DNA from: Micropterix aruncella
Lineage: Eukaryota; Arthropoda; Insecta; Lepidoptera; Micropterigidae
Assembly (NCBI GenBank): GCA_944548615.1
Contig: OX155973.1
Coordinates: 20,391,228 to 20,455,227 of the forward strand
Reading direction: 5' to 3'
DNA length: 64,000 nucleotides
This document shows, one piece after another, positions 31,331 to 42,485 of this stretch. How positions within the stretch are numbered: position 1 is the stretch's first letter; each line of letters begins with the position of its first letter. The translations under genes were made by a program, and so were the position numbers. Below the pieces are notes generated by a model. The model searched no databases, was not told the origin of the DNA, and saw nothing but the letters and a program-made list of their open reading frames with translations.

Positions 31331-31340
31331 TTATAAAAGG
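31331..31340 (+). promoter_or_regulatory. Candidate LTR TATA box (same at 39585)
   Basis: TTATAAAAGG about 1 kb into the LTR, followed 25-35 bp later by CGGCATCCATT and then the hairpin. It would place U3 at about 1 kb and R-U5 at about 1.9 kb. Position-based inference only. Confidence 0.4.
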
Positions 31341-31463
31341 GATGGACGTGTTGCTTCCGGCATCCATTAAGAAATTTTAGTTGCACGCACAAAAGCTGCG
31401 AAAGTTTGGGAAAGAAAAGTATATCTTGGGGCTCAGATGTGAGAATAAACAGTTTTAAAATAA

Positions 31464-31497
31464 GGGCACTGAGATGCTGTGAAGCATCTTAGTGCCC
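31464..31497 (+). other. 15-bp-stem RNA hairpin in LTR (copy at 39718-39751)
   Basis: GGGCACTGAGATGCT, loop GTGA, AGCATCTTAGTGCCC: 15 pairs with a single G-U. Identical in both LTRs, and downstream of the candidate TATA box, so it should be transcribed at both RNA ends. Confidence 0.8.
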
Positions 31498-33173
31498 AGT
31501 TCATTTAAATTCGTATAAAGTGTGCAGATCGTATATCACAGAAACGCTTTATCGCACTCGTCATTGAGGCGCTTTTTACAAAGACACTAAAAACGAACAA
31601 ATAATTGAAAATCCAGTGCTAAAAATGTGAATCGAGAGAGCTACGCGAGTTGGCCTGTAAAAAATCCAACATTTCATATAAAATAGAAATACGAGATTCG
31701 TCGGGTTGAAATACGAAAATTATATCAAAGATGGCGGACAAATCAAACTGAAACGTCAGATTGAGATCACAACATTGCGAACGTCTTCGGAGGTGTATAA
31801 AATAGCGGCGAAACAAGGGAAAAACATTGATGAGAATGCAGTAACGGCTTGAAATTGCAGTAAGATAGCGAAGCGGTTGAGGTTTCTAAAGAGACATTCT
31901 TCTTGGTGATGGCAGATTTCTAGGAAGGCGACACGCATCGAAGAAATTGACATTAGTTATGAGTGCATAATGTGAATGCAGCTGTAAATACGGGAAGTAT
32001 AGCCGAGAGTCATTGTCGGCAGAGATGTACTAAAAATATGTAAGTTTATTTTGCCGAAGCTGGCGTTATTAATTATTTGGGCCGAAGCTAGCAACCAATA
32101 TTGTCATTGTTGTATATTTTTTGGGGTTATAAATATTCGAGTTTTGTGGGTTTGTTGAAATTATTAGAATGTTAAGTAGTTGTAACGTAAATGCGTGATT
32201 TCTACATATTTGCACGTTAACTAAAAATGAGGCATTTAACATCGATTGATATGAATAGTCGTTGATAGTTCTACGAGGTAAACCTCTAGTCAGACTATTA
32301 TTTAATTTGGAAGAGAGTTAGCCTTTGCTAACTCCGTTGATTCAGACACCAGCCATTATATAATGTGCTTTTAATTTGGAAACTAGTTAAGGAAACATTC
32401 GAATTATACTGAATGTTAGAATAAAATTAAAGATAAGGAAAATTGTAGATTATATTAAGGTTTTTTTGTTTTGACTGATCGATGGGGTTTCAAGGATAAC
32501 GGGGAGGGAATAGTATTAATAGAAATAATAGAACGAAAACCATATGGACATTCAGTGGACTGAATGGTAACCAGGTCGTAGTTTATATCGGGCATTAGCG
32601 ACTGCGGTCATTTAAATTCATTATATCACTGGAACGCCATCGACTAGTTAACAGTGTGTTAGTTTATAAGTAATTTTATTGTTGTATGTAAACATTACGA
32701 TTCATGTTTCAATATAAATTGACATTGAACACATTTAAATAAATAAAGGATTAGAATCTAATTGTCGAATTTCACGGCGGAGATTTAAACTCATGCATTA
32801 TCAATATTAATATTATTTTATTAACAATCGACTGAACGCAGCCATTGTTGTCATCGACAAATAATCGATCGAAAATAACTCAAAGAATAAATTGTAAATA
32901 TTTTGTGGTGAATTAGGCGCTCATTATTATAAATATAATTCACAATAATAGTACTTAAACTAAAATAGAAAAAGTTATAATTTTAATTGTTTAAATATGC
33001 ATTTTGGTTTAATATATGGATTATTAATTGGAGAAGATTTGTTTCATTGAGGAAGTAAATACAAAGAGGGAAATTATTAGGCAAGGTATTGGAAGCCTAT
33101 CCCTCTTGAAGGTAATATTATCACTGTCGCTGTATGGTGGTAACATATTGAAATAGATATAGTAAAATCTTCT

Positions 33174-33480
33174 CTACAAATGACGTCCCAATGTGGTGGG
33201 CCAATAGACTTTGAAAGTATCTTAACATAACATAGAGAATATAAAATCATAACTCACAGATAGAAATAGAAGTGAGAAGTAGTAGTAAAAAGCAACTCTA
33301 CATATGGCGTCCCAACTAGTGGGGCTGTTTGAAGATTGATTCATAAAATAGACATAAAGAAATAGTAGTAGTATATTATAATAGGTAAGTAAAAATCTAG
33401 TTTACATATGGCGACCCAACTGGTGGGGCCTGATAAAAAAAAAAAACTAGCTTACAAATGACGTCCCAACGTGTGGGGCC
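33174..33480 (+). repeat. Primer-binding-site-like motif in four tandem-dispersed copies
   Basis: A roughly 29-bp motif, CTACA(A/T)ATG(A/G)CG(T/A)CCCAAC..GTGGGGCC, occurs at 33174 (inside the LTR), 33298 (at the LTR border, the likely functional site), 33403 and 33452. Each copy is preceded by TCT-ACA or TTTACA-like bases, resembling repeated LTR-end/primer-site junctions. Confidence 0.8.
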
Positions 33481-33759
33481 TTGATAGATTCTAAATAAAA
33501 TAAATAGTAAATTATTTTCGATCGATTGTAATTTGGGCATTTGATAAATAAGAAATGTAGAAACATGAATCGTGTGATATAACTGTATATTTAGCATTGC
33601 GAATTGTTGATATATTGTATGTGTGTTGTTTCTGGAAATCTGCCTATTTACATAATTTAATGTTATTGTACATTATGTACACATATTGACTGCAATCGTC
33701 GTAATTGAATCGGTGATTAAAATAGTACCTCGGGAATAAAAATAGTTTAAAATAAAAAT

Positions 33760-34130
33760 AAACAAATTTTATTGGTAATTAATTTTATTAAAATTAGGCT
33801 GAAAATAAAATAAATTAAAATAATTGTAATCAAGACGCCGCGGATAATAACCTTTGGCACGATAGCAATCGTCAACCTTTTGCTTCGGATAAAATAAAAT
33901 AAATTAAATTCGTTTAATTAAAAATAAAATAAATTGAATTAGTTTTGAATCAAAATAAAATAAATAAATTAAATTCGTTTAATCAATAATAAAATAAAAT
34001 AAATAAATTCGTTTAAATAAAAAAAAATAAAATAAATTAAATTTATTTTGAATCAAATAACAAAAAAATAAAATAAATAAATAAAATTTATTTTAAATTA
34101 AAATAAAATAAATTAAATACGACAAATAAA
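33760..34130. repeat. AAATAAAATAAATTAAA low-complexity block
   Basis: Internal region of the LTR element made of degenerate AATAAAATAAAT units, with longer repeats of TTAAATTCGTTTAAT and GTTTTGAATCAAA about every 55 bp. Confidence 0.8.
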
Positions 34131-34236
34131 TTAAGAATAGACGTAGATATCATAATGTCTCAGACAGCTTCGTCATAAAAAAAAACGAAGGCTGGAGAGA
34201 GATATATCTCGAATTAAAATACGAATAGAGAACTCG

Positions 34237-34575
34237 ATGGCTGGGAGGGGGTCGTCGGTTCGCATTTTTAATAATACCCTAAATAGTAATGATATGGATC
34301 AGAGACCTTATATTTATGTAAGGTTAAATAATTTTAAATTAAAAGCATTAATAGATACAGGATCTTCTGTTAATATAATAGGGAGAAAATATATAACATT
34401 ATTTCAGGGTTGTGCGTTTGATAACAAATGCAATAATATACAATTGATGTCGGCGGATGGTAAGATACAGAATATTATAGGAGAATTGGGTATAGATATC
34501 AAATATGAGGACGTTTGCCGACGTTTAAAATACATACTTAGTAAATACATACTTAAAATACTTACTTATATATAA
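34237..34575 (+). CDS. Retropepsin-like aspartic protease, isolated ORF
   Basis: A 112-residue open frame from an ATG to a stop at 34573. Residues 24-34 (RPYIYVRLNNF) and 35-50 (KLKALIDTGSSVNIIG) match the first beta strand and the catalytic D-T-G-S loop of retroviral-type aspartic proteases. IIGELGIDIKYEDV follows, as in the flap region. The fold normally dimerises through the single D-T-G per chain. It lies about 0.9 kb inside the LTR element without flanking gag or reverse-transcriptase sequence. The last 25 residues (RRLKYILSKYILKILTYI) look like drifted sequence where the I-I-L-G block should be. It may be a remnant, not a working enzyme. Confidence 0.65.
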   Translation: MAGRGSSVRIFNNTLNSNDMDQRPYIYVRLNNFKLKALIDTGSSVNIIGRKYITLFQGCAFDNKCNNIQLMSADGKIQNIIGELGIDIKYEDVCRRLKYILSKYILKILTYI

Positions 34576-34969
34576 AATCGGAAGGTAAAGCCATAGGGCG
34601 ATGCCACATAAAAGATATGGTAAAAATTAGTAAGGGGTGATTAAAGAACCTTACGATTCTATCGGTTGAGTGATTAGTTGTAGAAGCTCAATAGATTATT
34701 GGGAGTATTAAAAAAAAAACTCACGGTTTTTTTGATGGTATGTTTTGTGGTTGTCATAGCATTATAATATATTATATTGGCTGTCATTACAGTTATTATT
34801 ATTTTATTGAGAGAATAACCAGCAGATTATTTTGAATATCAGAGTTATTGATTGTAGCGGGGTGTGTGTTCTTGTGTATGTATTGTATTATTATACCAAC
34901 ATAATAAATTATTTTAACACGATATATCAAACATAGGATTTCATCATTTTTCTAGTTATAAATTACATT

Positions 34970-35100
34970 ACAGATAATATCATTATCCTGTTCCTTTCTA
35001 GTAATAGATTAGATATCCTATCCTATCATCCTATCCATCATCCTATCACCATTCCTATCCTACCATTCTATCATACACTACCTATCCTATCACATTCCTT
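34970..35100. repeat. (CCTAT)n-like simple repeat
   Basis: Degenerate TATCCTATCC/TATCATCC runs. A second short block is at 36300-36350. Both are inside the LTR element interior. Confidence 0.75.
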
Positions 35101-35267
35101 ATTTCTGTTCCATTACCAAAGTCTAAATAGCAACAAATCATTAATGCCATACACCAAAAGCAGTATACTATAAATCAGAAATATTTTAATTACAATACAT
35201 GTTAGCTTACACATTTAGTTGAGCATTATAGTTTTAATTTTTATCACATTAGAATCACACATTATTG

Positions 35268-35294
35268 CATATATATATATATATATATATATAG
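35268..35294. repeat. (TA)n microsatellite
   Basis: About 13 TA units, ending 2 bp before the target duplication of the adjacent hAT MITE. Confidence 0.85.
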
Positions 35295-35303
35295 CATACA
35301 GCT

Positions 35304-36079
35304 TAGTGATGGGCGTGATTCTCAATTTTAAATCACGCAACAATCACGTTACTGGTATTTTTTCACGCGTGATAATAACTGCTACTCGTGATTTTCGTGA
35401 TTGTACTGAAATGTAGGTACTGTGAAACGTTAAGTAACAAAGTTTCGTCAATGTGATAACTGATAACAGAAACACGCATTATATTTGCTTAATATTTATT
35501 AGTAATTAGAAGAATTAGCGTTCAGAAAGATTATCTCTCTTGCTCTTTTGGTGCTAAGCCGAGTTCGTCTTTCTGAAATAATGTTATTTTATTGCTTTAA
35601 CAAATCATGAGCAAACTCATTTACACGAACGATTACGACACGAGCGATAACAGTGTCCAAATTCATGCGACAACAGTGTCCAAATTCACGTTACGTACGA
35701 AATGAACGCGCCACTCATCAGTCATCGTCCAGCCGGCGCGGGCGTTCGCCCAGAACGAACGGCAAATCACTGATCCACTGATCGCCGATCACATCAAGAA
35801 TGAACGAAACCAAATGAACGGTTCAATTAGGCGCTCACCGATCATCGTTCAGTGGCGCGCCGCGCGGTCGTTCGACGGCGTTCAGTGAGAACGGCCAATC
35901 ACTGATCATATAATCACGCGTGATCGGTCGCGTCGTAGCGGCGCCGAGTGATGGCAACGCGGTGCTGTTCGTAGCCGTGATTCAAATAGCATGTTCTTTC
36001 AAATTCTCGTAACGCGTTCTTCGTGATTGCAAATATCACACGTTATTGTTATTGCTATTCGTGATCACACCCATCACTA
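35304..36079. mobile_element. hAT-type MITE inside the LTR element, 776 bp
   Basis: Starts TAGTGATGGGCGTGAT and ends as the reverse complement of TAGTGATGGGTGTGAT. ATACAGCT is directly repeated on both sides (35296-35303 and 36080-36087). The 8-bp duplication and TAGTG ends fit hAT. The body is rich in GTGATC/GATCAC and TCACTGATC motifs on both strands, with GC-rich palindromes around 35740-35900. No transposase. Confidence 0.9.
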
Positions 36080-36087
36080 ATACAGCT

Positions 36088-37620
36088 ACATTTACTAAAC
36101 ATATTATCCATTTGATACTTATATGTATGAGAGAATGCACCTCGTGAAATCGTTGAGTTGTAAAATATTGTTAATAAGCTGACAGTTTTTTTTCATTTGG
36201 GTATCTAGTGGAGTGGTATTGTTTTGCAAAATTGGGGAAGAGTTATGTCGAAGAGAGCGTTGTGTTGTTTGAATCTCTTCGTTTTAAGCAACAAGTATTC
36301 CTTTCCTATCCTATCCTATCTTATCCTAAATCCTATCCTAATCACCTACAACTTGTTGTCCAATCATTCCTACCTAAAGCGAAGAAATACAAGCGAACAC
36401 GTTTAGGAATCTCATTAGTGTAATAAGTTTTTGTTGTTGAACTAAATGGCAAAGCAGTATCGGGGTACGATTTATTATATTGGAGAGAAGATTCCAAAGT
36501 ATTATTAGTAAAGTCGATGGATTATTGTTATTGATAAAGTTGGTTGATCGTTATATTATTGAGACTGTATAGGGCCAGATTAAAATCATTATTATAATTA
36601 TTATAAAATATAAGATATTTTTGGAATTGAGTTATAGTGCTATATAGGAAGCGACTATAAGATGAATGAAGAGTCATATTAATATTGTTATTTGGTATAG
36701 AATATTTGGTGGTATTGTCGACGTCTCGCTATTTAGAGCGGGATGAAGAATTTAGAATCGAAAAATAGCGCTAATTTTTAGAGCGACTATAATATTATGG
36801 GAATTTTTATCTGAAGTGGGCGGTCTTCGGAGTTGGAGCCACTGCTCGGGTCCATGGTTTTGTTTTGTATTTGGTAACTTGCGAGGGAGTATATATGGAG
36901 GTCTCGGCAAGGTTGAGGTCGCACCTCAACGCGTGACCCTGATCAGGTCTACGCTTTTGGACGAGTTGACACCCAGAGTCGGATATGGTCTAGATTCGAC
37001 AGGGAGGAGCTCAGATACCCAATGGGATTATTTTATTACGGTGGCATTATGGTTACATGCACCAAGGGGGTTATTATGGGGTTGCGAAATTAGAATAGAC
37101 CGGATATTGATTTAGTTTATGTTAAGAAGGAGATAAATAGTAGCGATCCAGGAGGGTGAGAGGAGAAGGACGAAGAATACATTTGTTAATTAGTAAACCA
37201 ACATAAGTTGTGATGAAGGAGGGGATTGATTTTGGTATGAAGATAGAATGAAAGGCGTTTTGAACGTGAAGTATGCAGGACGGCGAAAGGATAAATTCAG
37301 TTTCCAAATTCTGAAATAACGAATGAGAGTTAGGAACCATTTACAGTGTACGTTAAAATCACAAACAATAGACTAGTGAAGAACCTATTAACAATCGTCA
37401 GGTTATCTAACTTGAGATTGTGTCTAAGTAAATAGCAGAAGGACAAGCCCAGCGTGAAATAGCATACTATATTAAATAAAAAACTTACTATGCGACTGGT
37501 TGGGACAATGTCACGATTTTTTTTTAAAATCTAGAACATTAAGGGACGACCAGAGCCTGTTCAAGTGCATTGTTCTGACTTAGGCATATTCAAACTATTT
37601 TTTTTGAAGAGTTAGACAGT
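36088..37620. other. LTR element interior, no recognised protein
   Basis: Contains an unrecognised 99-codon frame (36816-37115, starting MGGLRSWSHCSG) that is more GC-rich than its surroundings, and short frames at 36208-36423. No gag, reverse-transcriptase or integrase motif. I cannot tell captured from decayed sequence. Confidence 0.45.
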
Positions 37621-37629
37621 TAAAATGTT

Positions 37630-38095
37630 CACCATCGAGGACTCGGGTTAAATCCTAATTGAGCGGAGTGGGTGAACGGAGAATAAATAGACGGAATCAA
37701 TTTAAATTTTGCAACGGAGAGAAATATTATAATTATTATATTGACGTATTGAGATTATTTATAGATGGTCGATGGAACAGAATAAGTAGGTGGAGACATG
37801 GTCGAGGACTCGGGTTTATTTCCTAATTGAGCGGACGCATGTTGAAGCGAAAGAGAGGAGGAGAAGTTGGAATATATTAAATAAATATTGAATTTTGCAA
37901 CGGAGAGAAATATTATAATTATTATATTAATGTATTGAGATTATTTATAGATTGGTCGATAGAACAGAATAAGTAGGTGGAGACATGGTCGAGGACTCGG
38001 GTTTATTTCCTAATTGAGCGGACGCATGTTGAAGCGAAAGAGAGGAGGAGAAGTTGGAATATATTAAATAAATATTAAAAATTTGCAACAGGAGT
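37630..38095. repeat. Tandem repeat, units about 167 and 187 bp
   Basis: TCGAGGACTCGGGTT recurs at 37635, 37802 and 37989, each followed by CCTAATTGAGCGG, and then TTTGCAACGGAGAGAAATATT. The last two units are nearly identical. It lies in the untranslated 3' region of the LTR element. Confidence 0.85.
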
Positions 38096-38270
38096 GTTTG
38101 GAATCTTCGTCATTATTATTATTATAGGTATGATATTATTGAGGTGAGATATAGAGAAGAAAGTTAGAAATTATATTAAAAAGTATTATCATTAAAAGAT
38201 CTGGGATAGGAGATTGGTAGTATATAGAAACAAGATAGGAAATTGTAGACTTGAAGAGGGAAGACAAGCC

Positions 38271-38515
38271 ACAAAACATATCGTAGGGGTACGTGAATTA
38301 AAAGTAAAATATTATCATAACATTATAGTACAAAATATATAGTAAAGGTACGTGAATTAAACGTAAAATATTATAATTAACATATAGCACAAAACATATC
38401 GTAAAGGTACGTGAATTAAACATAAACTATTATCATTGACATTATAGTACAAACATATCGGAGGAGTTACATAGTTATTTCTATAAAATTATTAACATTA
38501 ATATTATATTACAAA
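38271..38515. repeat. Tandem repeat, units about 60 bp, four copies
   Basis: ACAAAACATATCGTA...GGTACGTGAATTAAA units start at 38271, 38330, 38391 and 38450 (the last more diverged). They sit immediately upstream of the purine tract. Confidence 0.8.
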
Positions 38516-38585
38516 CATCATGAATAAGCGGTTGGAGATTGAACAGATAACAAGAAAGATATGTGATATGATTGCTTGAGGGCAA

Positions 38586-38607
38586 GCAGAGATTTGGGAG
38601 GGGGTAT
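38586..38607 (+). promoter_or_regulatory. Polypurine tract of LTR element
   Basis: GCAGAGATTTGGGAGGGGGTAT directly abuts the 3' LTR TG start. Its position and purine bias match the plus-strand priming site of LTR retrotransposons. Confidence 0.8.
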
Positions 38608-41555
38608 TGTAATGATCTGAAAATCATCACATGATCGCTTAGCAGCTCTAAGCTAACCGGAAATAGATTAATCGAATTTTTAAAATTAAATTGTACTTTA
38701 AAAAGATCATAGTGACATCTAGCGATTTGATTAGGAACTAAACTTGACAGATGAAGAATGTCAGTTGCTAAACTATAGAGTGCAGTGCCAGCGTCACATA
38801 AATAAAGGGGTTTTGAGTGGTTCTTGAGAGTTAAGGACATCATTAGGGGTTTAAATATAGACAATCAGGAATATTTGGCAAGAAATTAGCATATTTTGAG
38901 ATTTTTACGAAAAATCGACGTAAATATCAATAATTGACAAATAGACAATAGAAGCATGTTTATGGTCTTAAAAAAGTCGACCGATTGGTTTTTCAAAGAA
39001 ATATAAAAAGGGGTTCATTAAATAGTAGGAATTATGGGAGAATTAATAGCAATATTGATAAAGTCATTTGAAGAACATTTGATTTATTATTAAGAGAAAT
39101 TGGAAAACATAATCGACATCGATGGAAGAAAGCCGAATCGATGATGTCCAAAGAATTTTTCACCAAATAATTGCCAGTCAAAATAAAATTTAATAGTTAA
39201 AATGAGGAAATTTAGAAACACTTAATTAAAATAGAGGAATTACTAGATAAAAATACTATCAATAAATAAAATTGAAATAAAATAGTTATATTATTTCGCT
39301 TTCAAATGTGAAAGCGGAAACGACGCGCAAGAAAGGCGGCAAGGTTAAGTCAAAGTATGATGATTTCCCGCCGAATATGAAACATCAATTTCTCATAATA
39401 CGTAAAATAAATACTTAAAATCATTTGTAGAATTAGAAGCACGAATTATCGTTAAGAAATTCGTTTGTTACCAATGTGGCAGAGCGTTATTTAACGAAAA
39501 AATAGATAAATCAGATCGTTTTATGATTGATTAGTCAATAGTTGTGGGTTAAATTATCAAAAAAAGGTCACATCGATAAGGGTGTTATAAAAGGGATGGA
39601 CGTGTTGCTTCCGGCATCCATTAAGAAATTTTAGTTGCACGCACAAAAGCTGCGAAAGTTTGGGAAAGAAAAGTATATCTTGGGGCTCAGATGTGAGAAT
39701 AAACAGTTTTAAAATAAGGGCACTGAGATGCTGTGAAGCATCTTAGTGCCCAGTTCATTTAAATTCGTATAAAGTGTGCAGATCGTATATCACAGAAACG
39801 CTTTATCGCACTCGTCATTGAGGCGCTTTTTACAAAGACACTAAAAACGAACAAATAATTGAAAATCCAGTGCTAAAAATGTGAATCGAGAGAGCTACGC
39901 GAGTTGGCCTGTAAAAAATCCAACATTTCATATAAAATAGAAATACGAGATTCGTCGGGTTGAAATACGAAAATTATATCAAAGATGGCGGACAAATCAA
40001 ACTGAAACGTCAGATTGAGATCACAACATTGCGAACGTCTTCGGAGGTGTATAAAATAGCGGCGAAACAAGGGAAAAACATTGATGAGAATGCAGTAACG
40101 GCTTGAAATTGCAGTAAGATAGCGAAGCGGTTGAGGTTTCTAAAGAGACATTCTTCTTGGTGATGGCAGATTTCTAGGAAGGCGACACGCATCGAAGAAA
40201 TTGACATTAGTTATAAGTGCATAATGTGAATGCAGCTGTAAATACGGGAAGTATAGCCGAGAGTCATTGTCGGCAGAGATGTACTAAAAATATGTAAGTT
40301 TATTTTGCCGAAGCTGGCGTTATTAATTATTTGGGCCGAAGCTAGCAACCAATATTGTCATTGTTGTATATTTTTTGGGGTTATAAATATTCGAGTTTTG
40401 TGGGTTTGTTGAAATTATTAGAATGTTAAGTAGTTGTAACGTAAATGCGTGATTTCTACATATTTGCACGTTAACTAAAAATGAGGCATTTAACATCGAT
40501 TGATATGAATAGTCGTTGATAGTTCTACGAGGTAAACCGAGGTTCTACGAGGTTCTATGAGGATTTGGAAGAGAGTTAGCCTTTGCTAACTCCGTTGATT
40601 CAGACACCAGCCATTATATAATGTGCTTTTAATTTGGAAACTAGTTAAGGAAACATTCGAATTATACTGAATGTTAGAATAAAATTAAAGATAAGGAAAA
40701 TTGTAGATTATATTAAGGTTTTTTTGTTTTGACTGATCGATGGGGTTTCAAGGATAACGGGGAGGGAATAGTATTAATAGAAATAATAGAACGAAAACCA
40801 TATGGACATTCAGTGGACTGAATGGTAACCAGGTCGTAGTTTATATCGGGCATTAGCGACTGCGGTCATTTAAATTCATTATATCACTGGAACGCCATCG
40901 ACTAGTTAACAGTGTGTTAGTTTATAAGTAATTTTATTGTTGTATGTAAACATTACGATTCATGTTTCAATATAAATTGACATTGAACACATTTAAATAA
41001 ATAAAGGATTAGAATCTAATTGTCGAATTTCACGGCGGAGATTTAAACTCATGCATTATCAATATTAATATTATTTTATTAACAATCGACTGAACGCAGC
41101 CATTGTTGTCATCGACAAATAATCGATCGAAAATAACTCAAAGAATAAATTGTAAATATTTTGTGGTGAATTAGGCGCTCATTATTATAAATATAATTCA
41201 CAATAATAGTACTTAAACTAAAATAGAAAAAGTTATAATTTTAATTGTTTAAATATGCATTTTGGTTTAATATATGGATTATTAATTGGAGAAGATTTGT
41301 TTCATTGAGGAAGTAAATACAAAGAGGGAAATTATTAGGCAAGGTATTGGAAGCCTATCCCTCTTGAAGGTAATATTATCACTGTCGCTGTATGGTGGTA
41401 ACATATTGAAATAGATATAGTAAAATCTTCTCTACAAATGACGTCCCAATGTGGTGGGCCAATAGACTTTGAAAGTATCTTAACATAACATAGAGAATAT
41501 AAAATCATAACTCGCAGATAAAGAAAAAGATAAAGTAGAAAAAATTTTCTTTACA
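38608..41555 (+). repeat. 3' LTR, 2948 bp
   Basis: Matches the 5' LTR almost base for base. Differences seen: a single G/A at 31957 versus 40214; a replaced patch of about 25 bp (32285-32305 versus 40538-40562, here GAGGTTCTACGAGG-type repeats); and the last 45 bp before the terminal TACA. Confidence 0.9.
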
Positions 41556-41621
41556 CTTTCAAGGTGATCGATCGAACGGTTTCGGAGTCTATTAACCAAC
41601 ATCCATTTTTATATCGATAGA

Positions 41622-42150
41622 TTGATTAGATCTGGAGTATGGATCAGTAATTTGAAATTCGCTTTACAGTGCTCCCAGCGATAGAATTGAACGAGTCCAA
41701 AAGGAATTCAATCGCATGCTGTCGAGCAAATGCGGCCATTTAAATATTTTGAAAGGTTATGTAGAGCGGCTTTCACACTTCAATCCCATAGATTTAAAAA
41801 CAAGCAGGATCCTTAACGATTTAACGTGTCTCCGTAAGCTTTTGCACAATCGACTAGACAGCCTAGCTAGTCTAGCAAATGTTCAATTTTGTGTGCCACC
41901 GCGATTAACCAGGAGCTCTCTTACATTTTCTGTTGTCACTCGCAATATCAATATCATGTCGAATAGGCCTCTCACCAGAATGTTTCGTGTTTTTTTATAC
42001 ATATTTAATGATTCAACGAATTTAATTAAAAATTCAATTAAATCTATCTCCTTCTTAAGATTTAGTACTCTATTATATGACTTTATTGTATCATACCATA
42101 CCCTTATATTACATTATATGATGCTGTCAACAATAATACCCAATTACTAA
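41622..42150 (+). pseudogene. LINE reverse-transcriptase C-terminal remnant (right half of the split LINE)
   Basis: Reads LEYGSVI-stop-NSLYSAPSDRIERVQKEFNRML, then YVERLSHFNPIDLKTSRILND, LRKLLHNRLDSLASL, VPPRLTRSSLTF and NRPLTRMFRVF, to a stop at 42148. This is the thumb/C-terminal region that should follow the palm remnant at 29400-29966. The tryptophan of VIW is now TGA, and a one-base loss precedes LEY. The end is simple in composition and may be read-through. Confidence 0.75.
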
Positions 42151-42485
42151 TATAACATTTTTTTTTACATACCCATTTCATTCCACATACATATTATTAA
42201 CGTTTTTATTTTTATTTTATTTATTTAGGTAATTAACAGCATGAACTTATAATTAGATACATAATTCTTTAAAAAAACATGTTCTTATGCCGATTATAAC
42301 TTACGCCGTTCGAAATTATTTGAAAAATATTTTACAAACTAAATTATGAAACAAAAAATACAATACATCCGTAAATATTTATTAATCAAATGTCCGCAAA
42401 AGTTGTAGAGTTAACCGCAAACATATAAACTTATACAACATAAATTCAAAATAAGTAAATGGGAATACATATATAAGGTATATTA
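42151..42485 (-). repeat. LINE 3'-end-like fragment and AT-rich DNA
   Basis: The minus strand carries TACCTAAATAAATAAAATAAAAAT (42200-42235), as in the LINE tail at 42505-42530. This suggests a second, very short copy. No coding sequence. Confidence 0.45.

Larger units (their letters stand above)
30354..33302 (+). repeat. 5' LTR, 2949 bp
   Basis: TG...CA ends. Contains a candidate TATA box, a 15-bp-stem hairpin and, near its end, a primer-binding-like motif. Minus-strand open frames inside it (for example 30299-30610, 31619-31816, 31756-31953) recur only because the LTR is duplicated; they have no domains. Confidence 0.9.
30354..41555 (+). mobile_element. LTR retrotransposon, 11.2 kb, largely non-coding
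   Basis: Two near-identical direct repeats of about 2.95 kb (30354-33302 and 38608-41555), each beginning TGTAATGATC and ending TACA, bound a 5.3-kb interior. CTTT lies on both sides (30350-30353 and 41556-41559). A primer-binding-type site (TGGCGTCCCAACTAGTGG) starts 2 bp after the 5' LTR, and a purine tract GATTTGGGAGGGGGTAT abuts the 3' LTR. The only recognisable coding remnant is an aspartic protease. No reverse transcriptase, integrase or envelope is seen. It fits a large retrotransposon derivative depending on a relative; Ty3/gypsy affinity is inferred from the protease and the 4-bp duplication. Confidence 0.9.
29967..41621 (-). mobile_element. Helitron-like element interrupted by an LTR retrotransposon
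   Basis: The plus strand starts A|CTAGTGGTATTACCCGG and ends TATCGATAGA|T, i.e. minus-strand TC...CTAG between A and T. Own sequence is 29967-30349 plus 41560-41621, about 450 bp. It includes three or four diverged tandem units of about 90-110 bp (CATGGCGATCGGTTG, GCGCGAAAATATTA, ACATCTAGTGG). The 3' hairpin is weaker than in the copies at 17-21 kb, so the class call is less secure. Confidence 0.6.

Noticed and set aside
30299..31953. Minus-strand frames repeated at 38481-40207 as a duplicated gene family
   Set aside because: They are identical because they lie in the two LTRs; no domain and no start or splice support.
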